DNA from: Pseudomonadales bacterium
GTDB taxonomy: Bacteria > Pseudomonadota > Gammaproteobacteria > Pseudomonadales > Ketobacteraceae
NCBI GenBank assembly: GCA_020062665.1
Contig: JAGUVW010000050.1
Coordinates: forward strand, 1 to 64,000
Direction: 5' to 3'
Length of the DNA stretch: 64,000 nucleotides
Shown here: piece after piece, positions 51,554-60,860 of the stretch
Position numbering within the stretch: position 1 is the stretch's first letter
Layout: each line of letters opens with the position of its first letter
Notes under the pieces: generated by a model
Databases searched by the model: none
What the model saw: only the letters and a program-made list of their open reading frames with translations
Told to the model about the DNA's origin: nothing
Made by a program: the position numbers and the translations under genes

Positions 51554-53897
51554 GCGTTGCAGCGCTGGCGCGGGTCACTTTCACCGGAATCGCGATGAAA
51601 AAGCTGGCGCCGTTGCCTGGTTCGCTCTCGGCCCAGATACGGCCGCCGTGCAGGGTCATGATCTTGCGTGCCAGCGCCAGCCCCACGCCAAAACCAGGAA
51701 AGGTTTCCTGCGTGTGCAGGCGCTGGAACAGCTGGAACATGTTGTCGCGGTACTCCGGATTGAATCCCACGCCGTTGTCGTGCACTTCCAGCATCCACTC
51801 TGCCGACGTACTGTGATCGATCAGCCGGATGACCGGTTTTTCCACCTGGGCAGAAAACTTAATGGCATTGTCGAGCAGATGATGCAGCACCACCCGCAGC
51901 AGAGTGCGATCCGCCACTACATTGTCGATGGGGGGAATGTCCAGTTGAATGCGCTGGTGCACCGGTTCCGGCACCAGATCCACGATGTAGGTGAGCAGGT
52001 CGTTGACGTTCACTGTTCCCAGCGTCAGTGAGTCCCGCGTCAGCTGCGAATAGGCGTGCAGGCTGGCGATCATTTCCTTCATCCGCTTGAGCGCGTTCTG
52101 GCTGCGCCGGATCATGTCGCGGATGTCATCGCTGGCGCTCTCTGGCAATTCGTCGGCGATGGCCTCCAGAAAACCGGTGACCTGGCGCACGGGTGCTTTC
52201 AGATCGTGGGACACCGCATAATTGAAGGCTTCCAGATCCCGGATCGCATTGCGCAGCTCTGCCGTGCGCTGTTCCACCTGCTGTTCCAGCGAATCATTCA
52301 GTTCCCGCAGACGGGCTTCGGCCTGTTTCAGCGCCGTGATGTCCAGCATCACGCCTTCCAGTTCTTCCGCCTGCCCGGTGCCTGATGTCACCACGCGCCC
52401 GTGTTCCAGCATCCACAACACCGTGCCGGACTTGTGGACGATGCGGTATTCCAGCACGTAGGGTTTGCCACGCTCCAGCGCGTTCTGCACCAGCAGTTCT
52501 GCTCCGCGACGATCATCCGGGTGAATCACGCTGGCAAAGCTGCGGGCCTTGTTGCCGATGAAATCCTCGGCGGGATAACCGGTAAAGCGTTCGACAATGG
52601 CGCTTAAAAACAGCATCGACCAGTCCGCGTCATTCCTGCAGCGATAAACGACGCCGGGAATGTTATCCACCAGCGCGCGGTAGTGCTGTTCACTGCGCAC
52701 CAGCTGTTCCTGCATGTCGGCAAGATGATTGAACTGGCGGCGGGCGCGATGATGGCTCCAGGCCAGAATCAGGGTGGCGATGATCAGTTCCGCGATCAGC
52801 GCGATCAGTGCGATGTTGCGCAGATTGGCAAACGACTGCTGGATTCCGCTGGCGATGGGGGCCAGAGGAACGGCGTTGAGCAGCGTCAGTGCCTGGGTTT
52901 CGATGTGCGCCACGAACACGGTGTGCCCTTGAATGGAATGGCGGGCAAATGTCGCGTCGTCTGTGGCATCGCGGGAATCATCCAGCGCCCGCGCCAGCAC
53001 GCCGTCCTGCAGTTGCGCGAGCGTCAGGGTGCCCTGGCTTTGCTTGATGCGATCAGCGTAGCGATCCGATGCCACGATGCGCCCATCCGCCGTGACCAGT
53101 GCGAAATAGCTGCCTTTGCTTTCGCGCAGCAGCTCGGTGCGTGCCAGCAGATTGTCCAGCGGCAGATCGTGGCCGGCGCTCGCCACCCATTCCTGGCCGC
53201 GATATACCGGCGCAATGGCGGATGTCATCCAGATCTGTGGCACAGGATCGAAGCTCAGGCGGGTCCAGCGCACTTCACGTTGTGGATTGTCGGTGGGATT
53301 GGCCAGCTGCACCCACTCGCTGTTCCGGTAGTCGACCGTATTCGCAGCATCGAACACGAACAGCGGTTCGTCCGGCCAGAAAATGACGATGCCGCCAGCG
53401 GTACTCAGCGTCCAGGTATTTACAAAGGCGTTGCTGCGGGCAGCCTGGCCGTACAGATCCGTGAGTGGTTTGGCGTGCAGGTAGAAACGCTTCATCGCCG
53501 GCGAGGGCGTCGCGTAATCGGGAATCCAGACCCCGGCTTCCTCGCGCCCGTCAAAGATGTCCCGCCGGCTGCGGATGGAACCATCGGGCAGGGCTTCAAA
53601 CCAGGCAGCGAAGCGTTGCTCCGGATTTGGTTCTGGCGTATCGCCGTCCAGGGACTGCCCGAGGACGCGGGCGTAGCGCTGGATGGAAGCCTCGGTGTCG
53701 CGCAGGGCCTTGTCCATGTTTTCGGCCACGATGCGGGCGATGATTTCGTGCTGGCCGATGACCTGTTCCACCCGGTCGTCGATCAGCTTGTTCTGCTCTT
53801 TAAGGCCCACCAGAAAGAGGACAGTCAGCACCAGTGCCACGCTGACTGCGGGCACAAAAATGGGAATGGGAGTTCGAAACCGGTGAGAGGCAGGCAT
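51537..53897 (-). CDS. Membrane sensor histidine kinase with Cache-like and PAS domains
   Basis: A 786-residue kinase. Membrane helices at about 12-32 and 362-383 bound a periplasmic double-Cache-like sensor. A PAS domain with PAC motif follows (about 400-530), then a coiled coil (530-555). A HisKA domain (AVSHDLKAPVR) and an HATPase domain (LLDNAIKFS, DNGVGFN, GFGVGLAL) complete it. No receiver domain or adjacent response-regulator gene is present, so it is an orphan. The HATPase type resembles bacteriophytochrome-like kinases. Confidence 0.88.
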   Translation of the reverse strand: MPASHRFRTPIPIFVPAVSVALVLTVLFLVGLKEQNKLIDDRVEQVIGQHEIIARIVAENMDKALRDTEASIQRYARVLGQSLDGDTPEPNPEQRFAAWFEALPDGSIRSRRDIFDGREEAGVWIPDYATPSPAMKRFYLHAKPLTDLYGQAARSNAFVNTWTLSTAGGIVIFWPDEPLFVFDAANTVDYRNSEWVQLANPTDNPQREVRWTRLSFDPVPQIWMTSAIAPVYRGQEWVASAGHDLPLDNLLARTELLRESKGSYFALVTADGRIVASDRYADRIKQSQGTLTLAQLQDGVLARALDDSRDATDDATFARHSIQGHTVFVAHIETQALTLLNAVPLAPIASGIQQSFANLRNIALIALIAELIIATLILAWSHHRARRQFNHLADMQEQLVRSEQHYRALVDNIPGVVYRCRNDADWSMLFLSAIVERFTGYPAEDFIGNKARSFASVIHPDDRRGAELLVQNALERGKPYVLEYRIVHKSGTVLWMLEHGRVVTSGTGQAEELEGVMLDITALKQAEARLRELNDSLEQQVEQRTAELRNAIRDLEAFNYAVSHDLKAPVRQVTGFLEAIADELPESASDDIRDMIRRSQNALKRMKEMIASLHAYSQLTRDSLTLGTVNVNDLLTYIVDLVPEPVHQRIQLDIPPIDNVVADRTLLRVVLHHLLDNAIKFSAQVEKPVIRLIDHSTSAEWMLEVHDNGVGFNPEYRDNMFQLFQRLHTQETFPGFGVGLALARKIMTLHGGRIWAESEPGNGASFFIAIPVKVTRASAATLSAAP

Positions 53898-54369
53898 GAT
53901 GGCTCGTGTCAGGGCGCTAAGTCCCAGTATAGCCTCGAAGGCTTGCTGTCAAACGCCGTTCCCTTTCCCCCATCAGTTGAGGCATAATGCGCGCCTGGCG
54001 ATTAATTCACCTATTTTTATTAGATAAAAACAACCTGTCAGCGTCAGTCATCAGCGCGTTTACCGCGCGTTGACTACGCTGTATGAGGGCGGCGTTCCGG
54101 TGCAACGGTGCGCCGGTCACCGAACCTGAAATGTGCATGATGTGTCTGACGCTCACACGCGACCTGATTCACGACGACGGTGCGCTGTGTAAGGGGCGCA
54201 GGAAGCGCTGGAAGTGCTGCAGGACTTGAGGGAAATCTTCGGCCGTGACTACGATTTTTGGCCGGAAGTTTTATAAATCCTGGAGTATTTGCTATAAATT
54301 CATGAATATTCAGTATTTTGCAGTACTGCAGTGATTGAATCTTGAATCAACGCTTTCTGGAATGGTGTG
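53898..54369. other. Intergenic region, possible decayed coding remnant
   Basis: About 470 bases. From 54083 to 54229 a frame of 48 codons reads into CysxxCys-like residues (EMCMMCLTLTRDLIHDDG). From 54193 to 54276 a different frame reads AQEALEVLQDLREIFGRDYDFWPEVL before TAA. Upstream, LTTLYEGGVPV appears in yet another frame. The pieces look like one small gene broken by indels, or coincidental frames in GC-rich DNA. No ribosome site precedes the first ATG. The stretch around 53998-54035 is AT-rich. Confidence 0.3.
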
Positions 54370-55587
54370 ATGAAACTGCGAACCTTGGTTTTTGCCGGCA
54401 TCGCCGGTCTGCTCAGCTCCCCCCTGCTGGCTTCGTTTCAGTACGAAGGCGAGCGCAACGCATTCAACCGCTTCCATGGACAGGGTAAGTTCACCTCCAC
54501 CCAGGGCGTGGTGTATGAGGGCAGCTGGGTGGATGGTCGCCGCGAAGGTCAGGGCGTCGAAATCAAGCCCGATGGCGAGCGCTACCAGGGCAATTGGGCC
54601 AACAACCGTGAAAACGGCAAGGGCAAGAAAACCTGGCCCAGCGGCGATTCCTACGACGGCGAATGGCTGGCGGGCAAGATGCAGGGCACCGGCACCTTTG
54701 TGAAGGCCAACGGCGAGCGTTACACCGGCAGCTTTTCCAATGATGAACGCAGTGGCAAAGGCGTGCTGACCCTGCCCAGCGGCGAGGTATATGAAGGTAC
54801 CTTCAAAGCCGGCAAGCGCAATGGCGAATTCAAGGTCAAACTGAAAGATGGCAGCGTGGTGACCGGTGTGTGGTCCGACGACCGGGCGCCGGCCTCTGCA
54901 GTGGTGGATCTGGCAGATGGCACCAGGTACACCGGCCCGGTGCGCAATGGTGTGCAACCCAACGGCAAGGGCAACTGCGTGAAAGCGGGCAAGGCCAACC
55001 CCTGTGAATTCAAGGACGGCAAGCTGGTGGAAGTAGCCGTGGTGGTTCCGCCACCGCCGCCACCAAAGCCTGAGCCCAAGCCGGTGCCGGCCGCCAAGCC
55101 TGCAGCCGCTGCCGCAGTGGTTGCTGTTGCAGCAGCGCCAGTCGAGGTTAAGCCCGTCGAGCCGCCCAAACCCAAGGATCCCCGTACCCTGCGCGGCGTG
55201 CGTCCCAACGGTACCCAGTTTTTCTTCAAACACAATTTCGGTGGCAGCGGTGTCAGCGACAACCTGTCCAGCCTGAAAGTGGAAAAGGATCTCAATGAGT
55301 TCGGCGCCATGCGCATCACGGCGTCTGGCGGCGAGTTCACTGTCACCATCATGGTGGACGAGTATGTGGGTGCAGGCACCTACGAGCTGAAATACTTCAA
55401 GGCCAGCATCGAGAAGAGCGGCCAGCAGTCCTACCGCACCTCGGCCACCGAGCCCGGCAAGCTGGTCGTGCTGGAAGATGATGGCAAGAAGCTGGTTGGC
55501 CTGTTCTCGTTCACCGGCTATCCCAACGGCAACGTGGGAACGGACAAGCGCAGCGTGCAGGAAGGCGAGTTCGCCATTTCCTACTGA
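54370..55587 (+). CDS. Secreted MORN-repeat protein
   Basis: A 405-residue protein with a Sec signal peptide (cleavage about 21). At least five regular 23-residue MORN repeats follow: YEGSW 49, YQGNW 72, YDGEW 95, YTGSF 118, YEGTF 141, and two weaker ones. A Pro/Ala/Val-rich linker (about 225-265) joins a C-terminal beta-sandwich-like domain of about 130 residues. ATG 54370 is chosen over the GTG just before it. MORN arrays bind lipids or proteins and act as scaffolds; a periplasmic or outer-membrane scaffold is inferred. It stands alone, followed by a terminator. Confidence 0.85.
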   Translation: MKLRTLVFAGIAGLLSSPLLASFQYEGERNAFNRFHGQGKFTSTQGVVYEGSWVDGRREGQGVEIKPDGERYQGNWANNRENGKGKKTWPSGDSYDGEWLAGKMQGTGTFVKANGERYTGSFSNDERSGKGVLTLPSGEVYEGTFKAGKRNGEFKVKLKDGSVVTGVWSDDRAPASAVVDLADGTRYTGPVRNGVQPNGKGNCVKAGKANPCEFKDGKLVEVAVVVPPPPPPKPEPKPVPAAKPAAAAAVVAVAAAPVEVKPVEPPKPKDPRTLRGVRPNGTQFFFKHNFGGSGVSDNLSSLKVEKDLNEFGAMRITASGGEFTVTIMVDEYVGAGTYELKYFKASIEKSGQQSYRTSATEPGKLVVLEDDGKKLVGLFSFTGYPNGNVGTDKRSVQEGEFAISY

Positions 55588-55612
55588 AAAGCGTTGTATC
55601 GGTTAAAACAGG

Positions 55613-55636
55613 AAACCCGCCGTGTGCGGGTTTTTT
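55613..55636 (+). terminator. Rho-independent terminator after MORN-protein gene
   Basis: AAACCCGC (55613-55620), loop CGTGT, GCGGGTTT (55626-55633), followed by a run of T to 55636. Confidence 0.9.
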
Positions 55637-55668
55637 GTTATCTGGGTGTTGTGAGGGTAACGACGGGC

Positions 55669-56352
55669 TCAGGTAATCGCCCAGCGTCGCAGCAGGTTGT
55701 GGTAAACGCCGGTGAGTTGCACCAGATGGGGATTGTCGGCGGCCAGGTGCGGCGTCAGCCCCTGGATGGTCTGATCCAGGTCGTAGAGTAGCGCCCGTTC
55801 GCCTTCGTCGCGCACCATGCTTTCGATCCAGAAGAATGATGCAATGCGGGCGCCGCGGGTAACGGGTGTCACCCGGTGCAGGCTGCTCGACGGATAGAGC
55901 ACCATGTCGCCGGCCGCAAGCTTTACTGCCTGGGCGCCAAACGGCCCTTCAATTTCCAGTTCACCGCCGTCGTATTCGCCCGGTTCACTGAGGAACAGCG
56001 TTGCCGACAGATCGCTGCGCAGGGTGACGTTTGTGCCCGGCACCTGCATCAGTGCACTGTCGATGTGGGCGCCATAAGTGCCGCCGTCTTCGTAACGGTT
56101 GAATTTGGGTGGATAGATTCTGGCGGGCAGGGCTGCGGCGATGAACTGCGGATGATTGCCGAGCTTGCGCAGAATCTGGTTGCCCAGCTCGACGGCGAGC
56201 GCACTGCCATCCTCGAGCTGCAGATTGCGTTTGACGGCGCGGGCCAGCGTGCCGGCGGTTTTCAGTCCGTCCTGCCAGTCGGCTTTGTCCAGACGGGTGC
56301 GGAACTGGTGCACTTCGTCCGCACTCAGCAGTTGTTCGATCACGATCAGCAT
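55669..56352 (-). CDS. piuC: PKHD-type Fe(II)/2-oxoglutarate dioxygenase PiuC
   Basis: A 227-residue non-haem dioxygenase of the PiuC/YbiX family, regularly encoded beside catecholate siderophore receptors. Iron ligands are His96 and Asp98 (YGAHID) and His159. The 2-oxoglutarate-binding Arg169 lies in RGARIASF. Start ATG 56352; the gene is 24 bases downstream of the alpha-hydroxy-acid oxidase. The substrate is unknown; a role in processing iron-siderophore or in adapting to iron limitation is inferred from context. Confidence 0.9.
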   Translation of the reverse strand: MLIVIEQLLSADEVHQFRTRLDKADWQDGLKTAGTLARAVKRNLQLEDGSALAVELGNQILRKLGNHPQFIAAALPARIYPPKFNRYEDGGTYGAHIDSALMQVPGTNVTLRSDLSATLFLSEPGEYDGGELEIEGPFGAQAVKLAAGDMVLYPSSSLHRVTPVTRGARIASFFWIESMVRDEGERALLYDLDQTIQGLTPHLAADNPHLVQLTGVYHNLLRRWAIT

Positions 56353-56376
56353 TTCACGTTTCCCCGTGTTCCCGAT

Positions 56377-57474
56377 TCAGTCGGCGCGCAGCAATGTGGT
56401 GGTGCGAATGTCGTGCAGTGTGGCACAGCCCGCCAGCGCCATGGTGGCTTCCAGTTCTTCGTGCAGTGTGCGCAGCAGATGTGCCACGCCCAGGGCGCCG
56501 GCCACGCTCAGGGCGTAAAGCTGCAGACGTCCGATCAGCACTGCGTCGGCACCCAGGGCAATCGCCTTGAAGATGTCGGCTCCGCTGCGAATGCCACCGT
56601 CGAACAGCAGCGGATAGTCTGCGCCCACTGCGGCACGTACTTGCGGCAGCATCGTCAGCGACGAAAGTGCGCCATCCAGCGTGCGGCCGCCGTGATTGGA
56701 GACAACCAATCCGCTGATGCCGAGTGATTGCAGTGAACGTGCATCGTCGGGATGCAGCACACCTTTGAGCCAGACCGGCAGCCGGGTCTGGGCCAGCAGC
56801 CATTCCAGATCGGCGTGCAGCGGTGCGTGACGCATGACACCCTGGAAAATACGGCTTTCACCCGCCTGCGCGGGCGGTTCTGCCGGCTGCGGGTAATGCC
56901 TGAGATTGGCGGCAATACAGTCGGCGGGCATTTTGAACCCAGCCCGCAGTGCGTGCCGGCTCGGCAACTGGATCGATGCATCCAGCGTGATCACGATGGC
57001 GCCGTAGCCGGCTGCTTCGGCGCGTCGAACAAGATCAAGCGTGACATCCCGTTGCGGTTGCAGATAAAGCTGGAACCAGCGCAGGGGGCCGGCCTGTTCC
57101 GCAATTTCTTCCAGCGTGTGCGAGGACAGCGTGCTGGCGATCATGGGGCTTTGCAGCACAGCGGCGCCGCGCGCGGTTTCCAGTTCACCGCGGGGGTGAG
57201 CCAGGGCCTGATACGCCACCGGCGCCAGCAGGATCGGATGCGGCAGCGGCAGTCCGGCAAGGGTCAGCGCGGTACTGCCTTGGCGCACGTCGCGCAGCAG
57301 GCGCGGACAGATCGACCAGCGTGCAAATGCAGAACGATTGGCGCGGGACGTGATGTCATCGCCACTGCCGCCCGCGATGTAAGCGTAATGGGCGGGATCC
57401 ATGAATGATTGCGCGAGCGATTCATAGTCCTGCGCACACTGTATGTCTGCAGGAATCCGATCCAGTGCGGCCAT
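56377..57474 (-). CDS. FMN-dependent alpha-hydroxy-acid oxidase/dehydrogenase
   Basis: A 365-residue enzyme of the lactate/glycolate oxidase family. FMN- and substrate-binding residues are visible: WLKGVLHPDDA with the N1-contact Lys, VVSNHGGRTLDGA with the catalytic His and Arg, and DGGIRSGADIFKAIALGADAVLIGR. ATG 57474 has GGAGGGGA eight bases upstream; the frame opens 14 codons earlier. It lies between the siderophore receptor and piuC. A double hairpin separates it from the receptor gene, so iron control would depend on read-through or its own promoter. Substrate unknown. Confidence 0.88.
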   Translation of the reverse strand: MAALDRIPADIQCAQDYESLAQSFMDPAHYAYIAGGSGDDITSRANRSAFARWSICPRLLRDVRQGSTALTLAGLPLPHPILLAPVAYQALAHPRGELETARGAAVLQSPMIASTLSSHTLEEIAEQAGPLRWFQLYLQPQRDVTLDLVRRAEAAGYGAIVITLDASIQLPSRHALRAGFKMPADCIAANLRHYPQPAEPPAQAGESRIFQGVMRHAPLHADLEWLLAQTRLPVWLKGVLHPDDARSLQSLGISGLVVSNHGGRTLDGALSSLTMLPQVRAAVGADYPLLFDGGIRSGADIFKAIALGADAVLIGRLQLYALSVAGALGVAHLLRTLHEELEATMALAGCATLHDIRTTTLLRAD

Positions 57475-57515
57475 GGGCGATCCCCTCCAGTGAATCCGCA
57501 AGCAAGGTGTCGTCA

Positions 57516-57583
57516 ATAAAAACGCCGGGCAGGTGCCCGGCGGAATCTGGGATTGCTTCCGGGCAGTATTGCAACCCGGAAGC
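57516..57583 (-). terminator. Double hairpin after siderophore-receptor gene
   Basis: Hairpin 1 has arms GCTTCCGGG and CCCGGAAGC (57555-57563, 57575-57583). Hairpin 2 has arms CGCCGGGCA and TGCCCGGCG (57523-57531, 57534-57542), and on the minus strand it is followed by TTTTTATTG. Fits a terminator or attenuator between receptor and oxidase. Confidence 0.75.
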
Positions 57584-57603
57584 GCTACTTCAAGCCGACC
57601 CGA

Positions 57604-59994
57604 TCAGAGCTCGTAGTTCACCGTCAGCACGTAGTTGCGCGCATCGCCCTTGTAGAGCATGCGGCCAGACTGATAGCCAGCGGTGTAATACTCCTCGTCG
57701 TCGACGTTGCCGATGTTCAGGTTGAAATCCAGCTGTTTGTTCAGACGGTAGTTGGCGAACAGATCGACCACGGTGTAGCTGGGAATGGGCTGGGTGTACT
57801 GGCCTTGCGCGTTCATCGCCGGTGCGGTGTCCGGCTGGCCGGCATACTTCTCGCTTTCGTACTTGGCGGCGGCACCGACAGAAACAGCATCGGTGATCGC
57901 GTACTTCAGCTGGGCGAAGGCGGATTCCTCGGCGAAGTTGCTCAGGGTCTCGCCCTCGATGGAATATCGATCGTCTCCAGTGCCGCGAAGCACCGCAGCT
58001 TTGGTCACTTCCGCATCCATCACGGCAATACCCGCCTGCGCGGTCAGCTTCTCGGTGACCTGGCCGACCAGGCCCAGCTCGATACCCTGCACGCGGTTTT
58101 CGCCGGTGTTGAAGGAGCCTTCTGCCGTGTAGCCTGCTACACCTTCCATGATGTCGCTTTTGTCGATCTGGAACAGCGCAGCGGTCAGCAACAGACGCTC
58201 ATCCATCAGGTTCCACTTGGTACCCAGTTCATACAGCTCCGATTTTTCCGGATCTGCTCCAGCGATCTTGCCGTTGAATATCACGGCCCCACCGTAGTTG
58301 GAGTTGGTGCCCACATCCGATTCGCCGCCATTGATGTCGCTGGCGCTGGAATAGCTCAGGTACACCATACCGTAGGGGGTGATCTTGTAGGAAACACCCA
58401 ACTGGCCGTCGATCAGGGTTTCGGAGTAATCATAATCCCCCGTCGCCTCCTGCGTGTTGGCGTTCTGGGTCTTCAACGCGTAGTCGAGTCGGTCATGACG
58501 CAGGCCGGCGGACAGCGTCCAGCGATCCGTCAGGTCAATGGTGTCCATCAGATAGACGGAGGTGGTTTTCACCGCCCAGTCCTGATCCCAGTTGCCCTTG
58601 TTGATATGGCGGTTCATCAGGGTGGTGAAGTCTTTGTCGATGTAATTGCCGCTGGCGTCGATCAAACACCAGTTGTTCAGTGTGGTGCTGGTGTCGCCAG
58701 TGATACAGTTCTGGCCGGAGTTCTGCACGCGGTAGACACCGTTCAGCACCTGCTGATCGCTGTACTCGGCGCCAACGACGAAGGCGTGCAGCATGCCGGC
58801 CAGCTCTACGTCGATCAGCAGATTGGTCTGGTTGGCGAAGTATTCCACTTCCTGCCAACCCTGGTGTGTGCTCAGGGTGATGGTGCTGTACTGGCCATCA
58901 GGATTATTGGCGCCAGTGGAGGGAATGATCCCCGCGCTGGTAACCACATAGCCGTTGTCGGTTTCGCCGTAGCGGGTCAGGTTCACCAGACGCATGTTGT
59001 CAGTGAAGGCATAGCCGATGCGGGCAGTGAAGACGTCCACAGCGGATTCCAGAAAGTCCTCTTTCTGGGCGTACACCGGCGGGTTCTTGTAGGGCTTGCG
59101 ATTGGTCGTTGGTCCCTCAAGGAAACCACCCATGTCGTAGTTGTCCTCGGCGCGCAGGTTGTAGTAGTCCAGCGTGATGTCGAGAGCATCGGTCGGTGTG
59201 ATCAGGGTGGAGAGAGCAGCGCCCTGACGATCGCGATCCGTCGGTGCGCGATCCGGCACTTCTTCATAGGCGTACAGCACGTTGGCGCGCAGGGCCACGG
59301 TGTCCGAGAAGCGCTGGTTGGCGTCGGCAGTGATGCGGGTGTGTTTGTCGGAGCCAAAGCCGGTGGACAGGCGAGCGAAGTCGAAGTCCTGAGTGGCCTG
59401 CTTGGTGACGGAGTTGACGGCGCCACCGGCGGTGCCACGGCCAGCGAAGCTGGAGCTGGGGCCTTTGGAAATTTCCACCTGCTCGACGGCGAAACTTTCA
59501 CGGATGGTCATGCCGGGGTCGCGCAGACCGTCGACGAATACGTCGGAACGTGCCTCCTGGCCACGGATAACGTAGCGGTCGCCAAATGCGTTGCCGTTCT
59601 CGCCGGTGCCCAGGGTGATACCCGGCTGTGAATCGAGGATCTCGCGCAGGTCGGTGTAGCCGGAATCCTTGATGGCGTCAGCGGTCAGCACCTGAATGGT
59701 GGCGGGTGTTTCGGCCAGCGGTTTGGTGCGGCGGTTGTCGCCGGAATACTTGGCCTTGTAAGGCACGCCCGGTTCGGCGTTGGGGTTGGGATCAATGGCA
59801 GTGTCCTCGACCTTGAGGGTTTTCAGCTCCACTTCCTGTTCGGTTTCTGCAGCGGCAACCGTCATCGGCAGCAGCATGGCGGTGGAAATGGACAGTGCGA
59901 CACTGGTTTTACGCATGTTCGGTGCAGTGACGTGACGCAGGCTGCGTGGCCGCTTGATGCAGTGATTGGCGTGCTTGGGGTCGAGGCTGTTCAT
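57604..59994 (-). CDS. TonB-dependent catecholate-type siderophore receptor
   Basis: Outer-membrane ferric-siderophore receptor of 796 residues, similar to the Fiu type. An extended N-terminus precedes a signal peptide ending TVAAA. The plug domain shows TPATIQVLTADAIKDSG (with the preceding TonB-box region) and RGQEARSDVFVDGLRDPG, then VEQVEISKGPSSSFAGRG. The 22-strand barrel ends in NYVLTVNYEL. ATG 59994 has AGGAA upstream. A Fur-box-like sequence lies about 75 bases before the start. Ligand specificity is not determined by sequence. Confidence 0.9.
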   Translation of the reverse strand: MNSLDPKHANHCIKRPRSLRHVTAPNMRKTSVALSISTAMLLPMTVAAAETEQEVELKTLKVEDTAIDPNPNAEPGVPYKAKYSGDNRRTKPLAETPATIQVLTADAIKDSGYTDLREILDSQPGITLGTGENGNAFGDRYVIRGQEARSDVFVDGLRDPGMTIRESFAVEQVEISKGPSSSFAGRGTAGGAVNSVTKQATQDFDFARLSTGFGSDKHTRITADANQRFSDTVALRANVLYAYEEVPDRAPTDRDRQGAALSTLITPTDALDITLDYYNLRAEDNYDMGGFLEGPTTNRKPYKNPPVYAQKEDFLESAVDVFTARIGYAFTDNMRLVNLTRYGETDNGYVVTSAGIIPSTGANNPDGQYSTITLSTHQGWQEVEYFANQTNLLIDVELAGMLHAFVVGAEYSDQQVLNGVYRVQNSGQNCITGDTSTTLNNWCLIDASGNYIDKDFTTLMNRHINKGNWDQDWAVKTTSVYLMDTIDLTDRWTLSAGLRHDRLDYALKTQNANTQEATGDYDYSETLIDGQLGVSYKITPYGMVYLSYSSASDINGGESDVGTNSNYGGAVIFNGKIAGADPEKSELYELGTKWNLMDERLLLTAALFQIDKSDIMEGVAGYTAEGSFNTGENRVQGIELGLVGQVTEKLTAQAGIAVMDAEVTKAAVLRGTGDDRYSIEGETLSNFAEESAFAQLKYAITDAVSVGAAAKYESEKYAGQPDTAPAMNAQGQYTQPIPSYTVVDLFANYRLNKQLDFNLNIGNVDDEEYYTAGYQSGRMLYKGDARNYVLTVNYEL

Positions 59995-60067
59995 GATTGG
60001 TTCCTTACATATCCCATTGGTTAAAGTTGAATAAATGGTGCAGGCGTAAAATAAGACTAATCTAAAT

Positions 60068-60086
60068 GCAAATGATAATAAATAGC
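60068..60086. promoter_or_regulatory. Fur-box-like site upstream of the siderophore receptor
   Basis: GCAAATGATAATAAATAGC matches 14 of 19 positions of the Fur consensus (GATAATGATAATCATTATC). It is in the AT-rich 130-base spacer between the tonB-like stop and the receptor start, at the position expected for iron-dependent repression. Confidence 0.7.
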
Positions 60087-60125
60087 ATTTATGTGTTGAT
60101 CTGTGTCATGGCGGATGGATATTCC

Positions 60126-60860
60126 CTATTTTCGCCGGAGTGAAAAATCGATAGGCAAGCTGATGCTGAGCAGATCGGTACCCAGTTCTTCTGGAATCGG
60201 GGGAAGGGGTTGTGCCCGTTTCAGCATGGCGAGTGCTTCATCGTCCAGCAGCCGGTTGCCGGAGCTGTTCTTGACGGAAGACTCCCGAATGCGACCCGCC
60301 TGGTCAAAGCTGAAATGCACGGTGACGATGCCCGTGATCTTGCGCCGACGTGCCTCCACCGGATAGCGCTGATGGCGGGCCAGATGGGCGGCCAGTTCGC
60401 CGAAATAACTCTTCTTGCGTGCGGTGGTGGCTCCACCGGCGATGCCGCCGCCGGACTGCGGTTGCGGTGGGGGTGTTGGAGCTGATGCTGCTGCGGGCGG
60501 TGCCACCTGTGCGACGGTGGAGAGTGCTTCGGTTGGCGTTGGTGCCTCGGGCAATGGCTCGGCCACCTGCGCCAGCTTGGGTTGCGGTTGTGGTGGAACG
60601 GGTTTGGGCGGGACTGGCGTCGGCTTGGGCTCCGGTTTTACCTCGGGCGTTTGCTCCGCCTGGGGAACGGGTTCTGCTTGAGGGCTGGGTTCCTTCTCAT
60701 TGGCGGCGCCATCATCGCCCAGCATGATCTCGATGCCGGTGTCGCCTTCTGTTTCGGCACCCTCGTCTTCCGCTGGCAGCATCCAGCTGATTCCCAGCGA
60801 GGCATGCAACATCGCGGCAACCAGCAGTGCCAGACACCATTGGCGTGGACCCGGTTTCAC
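60126..60860 (-). CDS. tonB: TonB energy transducer
   Basis: A 244-residue TonB with one N-terminal membrane helix (about 8-26), an acidic then Pro-rich periplasmic spacer, and a C-terminal TonB domain (YPVEARRRKITGIVTVHFSF, RLLDDEALAMLKRAQPLP). The start is placed at GTG 60860, which overlaps the ExbD stop (GTGA) and has a run of G upstream; an ORF start 36 codons earlier is out of family range. Last gene of the exbB-exbD-exbD-tonB unit and immediately upstream of the receptor's Fur site. Confidence 0.88.
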   Translation of the reverse strand: MKPGPRQWCLALLVAAMLHASLGISWMLPAEDEGAETEGDTGIEIMLGDDGAANEKEPSPQAEPVPQAEQTPEVKPEPKPTPVPPKPVPPQPQPKLAQVAEPLPEAPTPTEALSTVAQVAPPAAASAPTPPPQPQSGGGIAGGATTARKKSYFGELAAHLARHQRYPVEARRRKITGIVTVHFSFDQAGRIRESSVKNSSGNRLLDDEALAMLKRAQPLPPIPEELGTDLLSISLPIDFSLRRK

